A DNA stretch of 64,000 nucleotides from Arthonia radiata. Its lineage: Eukaryota > Ascomycota > Arthoniomycetes > Arthoniales > Arthoniaceae. The position numbers and the translations under genes were made by a program. The stretch lies in contig PSQN01000006.1 of the NCBI GenBank assembly GCA_002989075.1, positions 1,488,001 to 1,552,000 of the forward strand. Reading direction: 5' to 3'. Below, piece by piece: positions 55,027 to 64,000 of this stretch; position 1 is the stretch's first letter, and every line of letters begins with the position of its first letter. The notes under the pieces are model-generated. The model ran no database searches and was not told where the DNA came from. It saw nothing but the letters and a program-made list of their open reading frames with translations.

Positions 55027-55387
55027 GCACGCGCATCTTGAAATCCACTCCTACTTGAAACTTTCTGATGGACATAGGTGCAACCATGCCCCAAGGCGTC
55101 CGTACGTACTAGATCACCTCGCACTGGAAGTTACGGACGGTTGCATTCGGAAATTCTTTAAGCTACGCTCGTTTCGTCTTCGCTGACTTGTGCACCTCAA
55201 TGATGGCGACGCGTCAGATTCACGCGGACGTGAACGTCAGTCACCTGAGCTTTGCCACGCACACCGGCGTGTTGCGTCCATCAGACTGGCATCTGGAAAC
55301 CCTCTTCGCTCGTCATCACTCCTTGCGTTCTGGTGGACTAAGTTGTAATGTCAGCTAATTGTTTGGCGTGTCCAGGAGCATCACTTA

Positions 55388-56155
55388 CTAGACGTATCGC
55401 TGTGCGTTGTTACACGCGAGTCCGACGATCTTTCCAATCTCCTTCTCGCGTGCATCCAAATTAAACAGCGGCCCAATATCTCGTAGAAACTGGCTCTCAT
55501 TTGCCCTCTCCTCAGCACCGTCAGGCAAACCTCCGGCCTTGTATGCGAAATACTCGAAGGACGGCGGATAAGATCCGGCTATAGCCCAATCTAACAAGCA
55601 CGGTCTGCCGTCTGGCATCCAAAGAAAATTTCTCAGTGCAAGATCCAGGTGGCAGAGAACGAAGCGCTGATCGCTTAGATCCAAATCGCGCCCAGACCAC
55701 AGACGGAACCAGCTCTCAATGCCTTCCCGTGACTCGAATGAAGCATTCCGGACATCTTCGAAGAGTGGACCGAACGGCTCACCGCCTCCAAGCGGCCCAA
55801 CATGATCGATGTTTATTGAGTTGATATGGCGTAGCATGGCTCCGAAACGCAGGAGTTGCGAGTCGGACAAGTGTCTGGGCATCGGACCGTCAATAAGCTC
55901 CATGACGAAGTATTTCTTGTCTTCGTGCTCGAAGAAGTCGTAGACCTCAGGTACGTAGACGATGTTGAGATCTACAAGAGACCTGGCTTTCCTCTGACTC
56001 TGGACCTCATGGTGTGTGATGGAAGGGCCGTACTTGACGGCGACGTCAGCAGAAACGCGAATCACCCGGTTGTTGTATTTGGGATTGCTTAGGAAATCCC
56101 CTTCTGCTGGGTTGCGGCATGCCTCGATGATGTGTTCTTTGGAAGGGACAGGCAT
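55388..56155 (-). CDS. Aminoglycoside-phosphotransferase-like (APH fold) kinase
   Basis: Single exon, 255 residues. APH-fold signatures are present: VAVKYGPSI as the ATP-binding Lys strand, HEVQSQRKARSLVDLNIVYVPEVYDFF (helix with acidic partner), YFVMELIDGPM hinge, and the catalytic loop CHLDLALRNFLWMPDGRPCLLDWAIAGSYP with H-x-D-x4-N and the DW (DFG-equivalent) metal-binding Asp. The family phosphorylates small molecules such as choline, amino sugars or drugs. Fungi carry many copies of unknown substrate. The motifs are intact, so it is likely active. Length is on the short side but complete, ending shortly after the EYFAYKAGG segment. Confidence 0.82.
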   Translation of the reverse strand: MPVPSKEHIIEACRNPAEGDFLSNPKYNNRVIRVSADVAVKYGPSITHHEVQSQRKARSLVDLNIVYVPEVYDFFEHEDKKYFVMELIDGPMPRHLSDSQLLRFGAMLRHINSINIDHVGPLGGGEPFGPLFEDVRNASFESREGIESWFRLWSGRDLDLSDQRFVLCHLDLALRNFLWMPDGRPCLLDWAIAGSYPPSFEYFAYKAGGLPDGAEERANESQFLRDIGPLFNLDAREKEIGKIVGLACNNAQRYV

Positions 56156-57212
56156 AGCAGACTCGGCAAAGACAAAGAACTTTGTGCGGCCTTACCCGTG
56201 AGTGATTCTGCTTTTCGGCTAGAAAATGTTGTGACTTGTCCAAGTCCAAACTTTTTATAGCTACGTGCAGGGTGGGGACTGTGCGATGCCATGCGGCGCA
56301 GCGAGTACTGCAATCGGATGCGGTACGCCTCTTACATGCTGATTTGTCTAGCCTAATGCGGCAAGGCTCAATACTATCAAGGTCATCAAAATCGGTACCA
56401 CGCCACTTGCCCACTTTGCAGACCTCTGCCTTTCAACACGTACCACTTGACACCATGCAATACTTTTGCAAGGTATTTCGTGGGCAAGTGATGGAATGCT
56501 CTCCGTGTGCAGGCAGGTCGAAGGCGTTTCTTGATTCACCCACCCTCCGTTGCTTAACATAGCATACTACGACAGCAGCAATTTGCGAGGTAGAAACCCC
56601 GACTGCAAGTATGTCACATCTTCCGATTGTAGCAGCTGGGGTGGCATACCAATAAAACCCCCCCAAGAGAATCGTGTCGACATGAGCAGAAACAGCCCGC
56701 GTCTTATCAACCCCATCATTGGCTGGAGATTTAGTGCGGCGTTCGTCAATCCGATCTCGAACACTTTCGGGGCGTCGAAGTGCCTCAGAAAACTAATATG
56801 CCGGGCCGCTTGAGAATGCCTCTAATATTGGATCCTGCCAGCCCCGATGCTCATACGTTCACTGCAGTTAGGCGACACGCCTTCTTTACTTATGGGGCAA
56901 GTCATTGCGCGGTTGATGCATCCAACGACTCTCCCGCAGATTGAACAGTTTGCAGCCGTGCGATACCGACTCAGCAGAGCGCTTCTATACGGTAAAGATT
57001 CACCGTCTTTGACCCAGGCCCTGGATTAGCCGAACATGAACACCTTGCAGGTCAAAGCATATAAGACCAGGATTGTAACCTCTGCTGCTGGAGTGGAGCT
57101 TGTGCTTGTAGAAGTGTATCAGTTCTTAGGCTTGCCCAGGTCGAGAAGTTTCCCGGTCTTTCCAACATTTCGTTCTAAAGTCTTTCAAACATTGCGTGTC
57201 CCGCTATCGACG
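56156..57212. other. Intergenic
   Basis: No gene recognised on either strand. An in-frame extension of the following gene up to 57036 exists but is not supported by its paralogue. Confidence 0.4.
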
Positions 57213-57978
57213 ATGTCAGCCTCCCAACGCAGACACAAGACGAAAGAGCAGATGCTTACGGACCAACGCACGGTGACAACCGTTCGGGTGGATGCACTTT
57301 CGACATTGGTAGTGGGGAACGTGAGTGAGAACCACTGGTTGTTGGTCCTAGAGCTGAATGATGGAAAATATGCGCGAATCAACATGGGCGCTGCATCGGA
57401 TGGTACCACGGACGGAACAATCTTTTACGCCGAGACAGACTACGATGCATCTCTACAGACCATCAGAAGGTATTCGTACCCAAGTGCGAAGTCGTTCCAG
57501 GTCCGAGACGTCGTGAGAATGATATATGAGCATCATAGGGAAGACTTTAGCATGTACGTGCCTGGGTGTGCGCTGCTGCATGGGTTTACCCCCTTCTAAC
57601 AGATGATGTAGGTCTGGTGGAGGCTCTGGATGCCGCTCCTGGGTGTAAGTGCGTCTTCCAAAGGATCTGAATCAGGTCTGGTCTAACACGCCTACTAGAT
57701 ACGTCATTCTTTACGATCTAGAGCACAAAGGCTACGTTAATTCAGGATCTTCAAGGCACTCGTGGCCTCACCTACAGCGTCAGTATCACAGACTAAACGC
57801 ACCTACTCAGATAAATTGGGTCTCAGGCACTTTCCATCACCAAGGCGTCATTGTCGACAGTACTTGGCATGTCCACAGAATGTGGAGACACCCCTTCATA
57901 CCCAACAATGGCAGAATCGGCTGGCACATGTGGGTTCCAGCCTCTGGACAATGGCACTGGAGACACAACCACGAATAG
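57213..57978 (+). CDS. DUF7770-like protein, paralogue A
   Basis: Three exons (57213-57553, 57612-57644, 57699-57978) give 217 residues. The core has VSENHWLLVLELNDGKYARINMGA, then a segment ending in the Gly/Cys motif SGGGSGCRSWV encoded largely by a 33-nt exon. These features resemble, from memory, the fungal DUF7770 family (NHW, R-x-x-M, GCRxW). The C-terminal 90 residues are rich in His and Trp (WHMWVPASGQWHWRHNHE) and are hydrophilic. The start was set by the paralogue at 59969 (MSSARRDKS aligned with MSASQRRHK), although the frame is open upstream to 57036. No enzymatic residues are recognised. No signal peptide is evident. Function unknown. Confidence 0.7.
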
Positions 57979-59968
57979 GGTCCCGTGGCTGCTAAGCAAT
58001 GCGGCGGAACGGCGCAGGCGTTGCCCCATCGTTGTTCCACGAAGATTGAAGCAAATCATTGTTGTCTTCCTCCGAGGACATACGCAGTCTTGATGTCGCG
58101 CAGGCGCGCATGTAAGTCGGCTTTGTCATGAGCTTCAGTACTCCAAAATGTACATCAGTCTTGCTGTTCTCAAATTGGAATGTTGCGTGATGCTATCAAG
58201 TACAAAACCTTTTGCGCCGTCTAGCAAGGCTCTTTTCCGTCGGAGTCCACCTCGTAATGGTAGCAGATGGACAGATCATACCATCCGAGCCGTTGGTGGA
58301 ACGAGATGCCCATAATCAGCATAAGCACTGAATCTACACTGAACCCTGGTGCGAAGATAAATAAGGAATACTAGCGCTTATAGGTTGTTGAACCGTGTGC
58401 ATTGCGGACAGAGAAGTACGTACTTCGGCGATCTCCGGCTTATGCCGCATGAGATCGGAACTGGTAAGCGAGCATACTAGACCAATCACATATATCTCCG
58501 CGTAGCATGATCTAGATGCATACTGGGACGCATTTGCCTGAGACGGTATGTCGTCGAATATTACCCCGCGGACTACCTATTCCGGGTGACTACAGGCTTG
58601 TTAGACCAGATTGCCAAGCGTCGCCATCGGCGCAACCTGTTTACTGCCGACGGACACCACGCTTCTATCAGCTAGAGAGCTCGCTATGTCAACAGATATA
58701 GACTACGCCAGCCGTTCGGCTTTTGTTTAGTCACTCCATGGCCAGAAAAGCCCTGCGTAACCGCTCAGTACCGTCGTCTATAGATTGTCTCATGCGTCGA
58801 CCACGTATCACGCCATGTGTTGTATCCCTTTCGAGCCGCCAAACTCCTCGTCTCGCCCCAACTTTGTCTCGAACCAATCCGTGCTGCGTCTGTCGCATGG
58901 CTTGTAATTGGTGCTTGTGGGCTTTCAGAAGAATTTGGAATAATGCACCCTTGGCAACGCCTTGTCATCTGGCGAACATGTACTTTTCCACAGCCCGCTC
59001 GCGAAAGCTCAAGTGAGCAGTCAGCGTGTAAATGCGTGCGTCAAGTCGTAAATCTGTACTGGTTGATGTCAGGCCATTGTTACACGTCTGCACCTGGGTG
59101 ATATGTGCTGTGTCATGCCGCGCATGGCCAAGAGATCTCAGAGATCTGCTGGATCCACTACCGGGTTCTAATGGCCCTGGTCGCGGGTTGATTTTGTAGC
59201 GTTGACCTTGTTCTCGCCCGCTGGGGCATGGTGATTTGCAGTTATGTTTGTTATGTCATACACAGTGGAGCACCTTGCGAATGCCTTACCACTGGGCCCG
59301 TCAATGCCGTCTCCTTCTTCGATTGTTATGTTTGCGTCGCCTGCAAGCTGTACCATATTCCTGATACGGTCCCCCTTGCCACATTGGCGTTTGTATCGGC
59401 GCCGAATTCAGGCATAAATGTGTTCTATCTATCTTCGTGTGGTTGTGCTGTCTTCTGCAACGCTCTGGTGCTTTCACATCTGACATTGCCTAACATTTGT
59501 CACAGGCATTCCGTCCCTCAGCGGGGTCGGCGCCCTTTCGCTCTGACAAACCCCTAGATGACCACAGAAGGCTGGATTTGATATTGCAACGTATATCTGG
59601 TCTTTTTCTATGGGACAGCTACCATGCTTGAGCCGTCAATGGCTGCGCAAGTAAGTCGCTGACCATGCTTGCGGATGTCTCGCACAAGCCGCGTCTTTTG
59701 CCACGTTTTGATTTCTTGTTCGCCGCGTAGCCGAAGTTGACAGTGCAGCGTGAGTTGCCTCTCATGGTTGTGCTACGTTGCAAATCTCAGCGAAATGACC
59801 AAATTCTTGCGCAAACGGTGAGCGGAAGTGGATACTTGTCCTAAAGTCCAATAAGTACTTGTACGGACTCAAATTTGCGTGAACACAAAAATCGTGAGCC
59901 ACTGTACTTGATATAAAACAGAACGTCCTCGCTTTTTAAGCCTACACGAATAAATTCCAGAAGACAAG
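57979..59968. other. Spacer between paralogues
   Basis: About 2 kb without a recognisable gene. Short ORFs at 58723-59101 and 59228-59557 lack coherent splicing or family resemblance. The spacer may hold decayed sequence left after the tandem duplication. Confidence 0.35.
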
Positions 59969-60995
59969 ATGTCGTCGGCCCGTAGGGATAAGTCATACGA
60001 AGATGTGATAGGCGATGGCCGTAAGGTCACGCAAGTCATTGTCGCTGCACTCTCCTCGCAAGTAACAGGAAACACTAGCGAGAATCATTGGGTAATTGTG
60101 CTGAAAGTTGGTGAGAGCAAGGTAAGTTGGCAGTTCCCGTATCATTTCTTCCTTTGATATTGGTCCACTTTCAATGAGCTAAAGCGTTGGCTCGGCGCCG
60201 CTGGAGTAGGGCCTTTGCAGTGCTAATGATCGGCTTTTAGGCCATACGTATTAACATGAGACAAAATGAACCCGAGCACGGGAAGACCGAAGGCGGGGTC
60301 TATTGTATGTGCCTAACAAATGCTCGCGTCGCGAAATTATAAGAGCTTACTGAGATATTAGGGGAAGAAACTGATTACCTCGCAACGACCAAAACGATTC
60401 ATCAAAACACTTATCAGCCAGCCAAGGACTTTGCCGTCAAGAACGTTGCCGACATGATTTACCGTCATGAGAGACATCTGTTCCACTTGTGTGTCATAAT
60501 GACAGCAGTTTACGCTATGGTGAACACTGACGAATCCTTTTCAGTTCGGGCGGCGGTTCTGGATGCCGTTCCTGGGTGTAGGTCATCATTCTGCTGAGGC
60601 ATACGAGCTGTCTGCTAACATTGCATAGCTACACTGTCATCAGCGACATGGAGTACAAAGGCTACATCCCTAACGGATCTTCTTCGAATTTGTGGGGTGA
60701 CATACAGTATCAATACCACAAGAGCAACCCACGCAAGCAATTGGGTTGGGTCTCCGGCGAGTTCACGAGCCATACTGACGTTAACCGCATTCGCGACCCC
60801 GATACTGGACATTTCAAATCGTGGCCCGGCCATAGACGGGGCGAGGTTCATGGCCCACGAATTCCATGGACGTTGTGGCGCTGGCACACGCCGCAGAATA
60901 AACAGCATCCACCACATTGGCAATTCTGGCATCATGATGGCAATCAAGGCAATTGGTACCATGAGCAGCACCACCAATACGATGTAGAGCCATGA
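59969..60995 (+). CDS. DUF7770-like protein, paralogue B
   Basis: Five exons (59969-60121, 60241-60304, 60362-60488, 60545-60577, 60629-60995) give 247 residues. It shares with paralogue A the SENHWVIVLKVG and AIRINM segments, ETDY...T.....Y..AK.F.V..V..MIY.H, the 33-nt exon for SGGGSGCRSWV in identical phase, and YxGY-[IV]-x-[NS]-GSS followed by WVSG-[ET]-F. The tail is again His/Trp-rich, with HTPQNKQHPPHWQFWHHDG and more His to the end. Paralogue A has lost two introns or B has gained them. Identity between the two is only moderate, so the duplication is old. They have the same strand and are 2 kb apart. Function unknown. Confidence 0.7.
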
Positions 60996-61357
60996 AGCAG
61001 GGCTCGACGCGGATAACGATGGAGAGTGATAGTCAAACGGGCAAGAGACGTCAGAGTAAAATCGGTGTATGGTAGGCTCTTGCTACTAGAAACAAATCAT
61101 ATGCTTGATGAAGGTTTCATGTCGCTAAAAAGATGAAGGAGTGATTGATTGATTGATTTATTCAGGTGCCGTGTCGCCCTAGTGGGCATGAGCATACGTA
61201 AGTACTATATATAGCAATTCTGCTCAACAGCAGTCATAATTAATCCTCGTCTTACCAAAAGGAGCCTCCTAATTGCCTAAAAGCCGTCTATCTAGCTGTC
61301 TGAGCACTTAGGCGTGTGCGTAGGTCGATAGGTGTAAGAGTGGGTAGGTGGCGGAGT
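60996..61357. other. Spacer with tetranucleotide run left of LTR element
   Basis: Contains a short (TGAT)n tract at about 61142-61157 followed by a GTGCCGTGTCGCCCTAGTGG stretch. Such tracts can mark the 3' end of a non-LTR element, but no reverse transcriptase is visible here. The rest is unremarkable. Confidence 0.35.
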
Positions 61358-61828
61358 GTAACGCCGGTCGCTGGGAGGACCGAACTAAGGCTCACTTGCC
61401 TTGTGTGCTTGTCGACCTTGGTGGTGGGTGTCTCGTGTGCTAGAGACTAAAAGACAGGAGAGGCGAGACAGATTACAGAGGGTGAGAGGGGCTTGACTAA
61501 AGTAGACAGAAGGTAAAGCACGTTACCTAAATATAGTTAAGAAACTTGTATTCAGATGTTAAGTTAATAGACTAAAGTCTATCTTAAGGTCGGCTATTAG
61601 TCTAGCTATATAATCTAAGGTACATAGAGAAGTTCCTCTATGTCTGTTAATCTCGACAATGCCTATATTAGGTTTATAAGGAATGTAGGCCTTTATAGCC
61701 GTCTTGTTCGATAATGCCTACGGCGGGTTTATAGGCTTAGTCGGGAATAATGCTGGTAGGGCTGAGATAACTGGCGGTAGTTGATGCTTGGGTACACGCT
61801 AGGCCGTCTGGAGCTGGTGCCCGTAACA
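61358..61828 (-). repeat. Long terminal repeat (3' LTR of the minus-strand Gypsy element)
   Basis: In element orientation it starts TGTTACGGGC and ends GCGTTACA, giving the usual TG...CA ends, about 471 bp. The polypurine tract is adjacent. The boundary at 61358 is by pattern only. Confidence 0.55.
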
Positions 61829-61830
61829 CA

Positions 61831-61844
61831 ATCCCCTCTCTTTT
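61831..61844 (-). other. Polypurine tract of the Gypsy element
   Basis: In element orientation AAAAGAGAGGGGAT lies two bases before the LTR start, the expected place for plus-strand primer formation in LTR elements. Confidence 0.6.
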
Positions 61845-64000
61845 AGTTAAATTGTTCTTGATTGACTCTTAGCCTTTTAAATACCTATAAGTTGCGTTTC
61901 GTCTCTTCTTTTGTGACTAATCTGTAAGTCGCTATGCCTCGTATAAAGTCTGTTGCTGCGGGTCCTAATAAAAAGTATAGCTAATACCTATTAATTAAAG
62001 CCTGCGGTATTAAGATACCTTCTTGTTCTAAATGTATGTCGATTAAAGAAAGGTGTGTAGTTTAGTTCGGGAAGGCGACGTGTTCGGTATATACTTAAGA
62101 TAGAAAGAGTTATAATTTACGGGTATCGATAATAGATAGTATACCTTTTTAGTGTCCTTTTATAGTAACTAAAACTAACTTAATTGTAGCGCGTTTAGTT
62201 TATTCTTAATATTCCTCTTAGTTAGCTGCCCTTTAGCGCGCAAAGAGCCAATTGTGTGCGTTAAAGGCTTAGGTAGCAGCGTTGGTTGCGGCTGTGTAGC
62301 GTAACCGATCTAAGGTCCGGAAGTTAAAAGAGAAGGTTAAGAAGACTTATGCGCGGGTAGCAGCGAAGTTAGCTCGGAATAAGTTATTGAAGTAAGAAGA
62401 GTTTACTGCGTCGATAGCTAGTAGTAATATATTTAAATGTCCGAGCGGGTTATTTATTGACTTTTAGAGTAATCTCTACTCAGTATTAGATAGTGGTCTT
62501 GTAATATAGTAGGCTGGTTCGTTTAAGGGTAACCTAGGTACCGGCGAGGCACACTAGGTAGTAGATTAGGGTGTTAGTGCTGTTACGACTGATTAATATT
62601 CTGGTTCCAATATCGTCGAATAGTGTCTTTACAGTTAGTTAGGTTTTATTCCGGTTTCTATTAATTTTTGTATTCAGAATATCTTTTCTACTTTATAAGA
62701 TACTGTCGTTTGCCTCGGTATTGTCTATAAGCTCGAATTATTTTAACTTTATACTCAGGTTCTTAATTGTTAGAAAGGATTTCTAGGTTAGATCGTTCTA
62801 CTTCTCGGGAGTAGGCTAGTTTTAACAGCGCTACGTAAAATACAGAATATATTCTTATTGTCTTCGGGAGTTTAAGTTTAAATGTTACGGGTCCTAATTG
62901 CTGTAAGATTTTAAACAGTTTTGTCTTAGTATAGTCGAGTTTTTTGCTTAGTTTAATAGTTTTTAAGTTTCTTATAAGCAAGTAAGCTCTTCCCTCCTCT
63001 TTTATGCTTGTGTTTAGGGTTGTTTTTGACTTATTATACTACTTTCTTGTTCGTTCGTTAATAAACTCGCTGTTAAACTTTAACTGCTGGTGTAGGTGTT
63101 TTATGTTCGTAGCTATTCGTGTAGCTAACTCGTTCTCTATGGTATTTTGTAGTTGTCTTTCCTAAAGAGGGTAATAGCTATATAAGGCGTAGAACGGAGT
63201 TATCTTGGTTATATCGTTCTTTGTATCGTTGTGCGCTACTTACGCTACTGGTAGTAACTATACTTAGTCGTTCTGCTGGTAGTTAATGTATGCCCGGAGA
63301 TACTGTTCTAGTGTTTAATTTGTTCGTTCTATCTGTCCGTCTGTTTGTAGATAGAATAATGTTAATATTTTTTATTTTGTCTCTAGCTATTGTATTAGGG
63401 ATGTCTAAAACTGTAAGATAAACTTTCGGTCTCTGTCTAAGACAATTCTTTAGGGTTGGCTATAGTTTGCTAAGATAATCCGAAGGAAGGTATATACTAA
63501 CTGTTCTAAGTTACTAGCTTCCTTGTAAGGTACAAAGTACGCGTACTTTGTTAGTTTATCGCATATAACTAGGATAGCGTTGTAAGCTACTCCTATAAAT
63601 AGATCCTTGGAAGTTAGTAACTTAGTAATAAAGTTTAGTAAGACTGTGTGCTATAGTCTCTCGGGTGTCTTTAGTAGTTGTAGTTTACCGTATAGTAAAT
63701 GCCTCGGGTGCTTGGTTCTTGCGTATATATCGTATTCTCGGATATAATTCTCGACGTAGTGTCGGATTCTCGGGATATAGTAGGTTCTTGTAATCTTTTC
63801 TATAGTATTGTCGATGCCTTTATGTCCTTTAGTTGGGTTATCGTAGAAGTTACTAATAATATTCCAGATTAGATTCCTTAGAACGTAGATTTTGCCTTAG
63901 AATTCGTAATATCCCTTGTTGTTCTTAGTTAATTCTAGGTGTCGTTTCTCGTTTTCTTAGTAGGTTTTAGGGTCGTTCAGGATGTCTAGGATTCGGCTGT

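Larger units (their letters stand above)
54943..55387. other. Promoter of ORC3 and 3' flank of the APH-like gene
   Basis: Contains the MCB box and telobox close to the ORC3 ATG. Nothing else is recognised. Confidence 0.4.
61358..64000 (-). mobile_element. Decayed Ty3/Gypsy LTR retrotransposon, running off the right edge
   Basis: Element on the minus strand. Its left (3') LTR spans about 61358-61828, a polypurine tract lies next to it, and the internal region continues to the window end. Around 62763-62981 the minus-strand translation resembles the C-terminal end of Ty3/Gypsy pol just before a chromodomain position (KLKLPKT...YSVFYVALLK). The whole internal part is strongly AT-rich with many TA dinucleotides, as left by repeat-induced point mutation. 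It is clearly broken, with many breaks. The other LTR is outside the window, so age cannot be measured, but the decay suggests an old copy. Confidence 0.7.

Noticed and set aside
1-64000. CRISPR arrays, rRNA and tRNA genes
   Set aside because: No regularly spaced repeats and no rRNA-like segment were seen. A visual scan for tRNA B-box motifs found no candidate, though a covariance-model scan could find one I missed.

Overview
This window looks like nuclear DNA of a filamentous ascomycete (Pezizomycotina, most likely a Dothideomycete). Genes are compact and lie on both strands. Introns are mostly 47-110 nt with fungal GTNNGT...CTRAC...YAG signals. The gene set is typical of moulds: a UbiA-type secondary-metabolite gene set, a SAT4/rhodopsin-type membrane protein, a FlbC-like zinc finger and AT-rich, apparently RIP-degraded retroelement DNA at the right end. 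I saw no rRNA, tRNA or CRISPR. Gene models below were spliced by eye and their exon lengths checked for frame.

Layout. 0-5 kb: an edge fragment, a GH43 glycosidase, the splicing factor BUD13 and a small orphan. 6-12 kb: an amidoligase-family gene flanked by an AIG2-like protein and a gamma-glutamylcyclotransferase (GGCT). Bacterial relatives of these families are known as genomic neighbours. 13-25.4 kb: a probable terpenoid cluster with a 2OG-Fe(II) oxygenase, UbiA-type cyclase/prenyltransferase, methyltransferase, cytochrome P450, SAT4-like membrane protein and MFS exporter. 25.8-32 kb: kelch protein, YIP1, a short-chain dehydrogenase with a predicted 5-nt exon, and a broken sugar-transporter gene. 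34-45 kb: kinase-like orphan, NTF2-like protein, ENV7/STK16 kinase, FlbC-like regulator with a long upstream region, and an OSTA/TMEM184 protein. 45-49 kb: gene-poor, with direct duplications and relics. 49-56 kb: Ctr copper and ZIP zinc transporters (convergent), 3-hydroxyanthranilate dioxygenase, ORC3 and an APH-like phosphotransferase. 57-61 kb: two diverged tandem paralogues of a DUF7770-like family. From 61.36 kb to the end: a decayed Ty3/Gypsy element on the minus strand.

The best candidate for an undescribed system is the amidoligase/AIG2/GGCT triad. One enzyme would build gamma-glutamyl or isopeptide-type amide bonds and two cyclotransferase-fold proteins could remove or sense them. 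The terpenoid cluster is the second candidate. Housekeeping genes (BUD13, YIP1, ENV7, ORC3, 3-HAO, OSTA) separate these accessory blocks.
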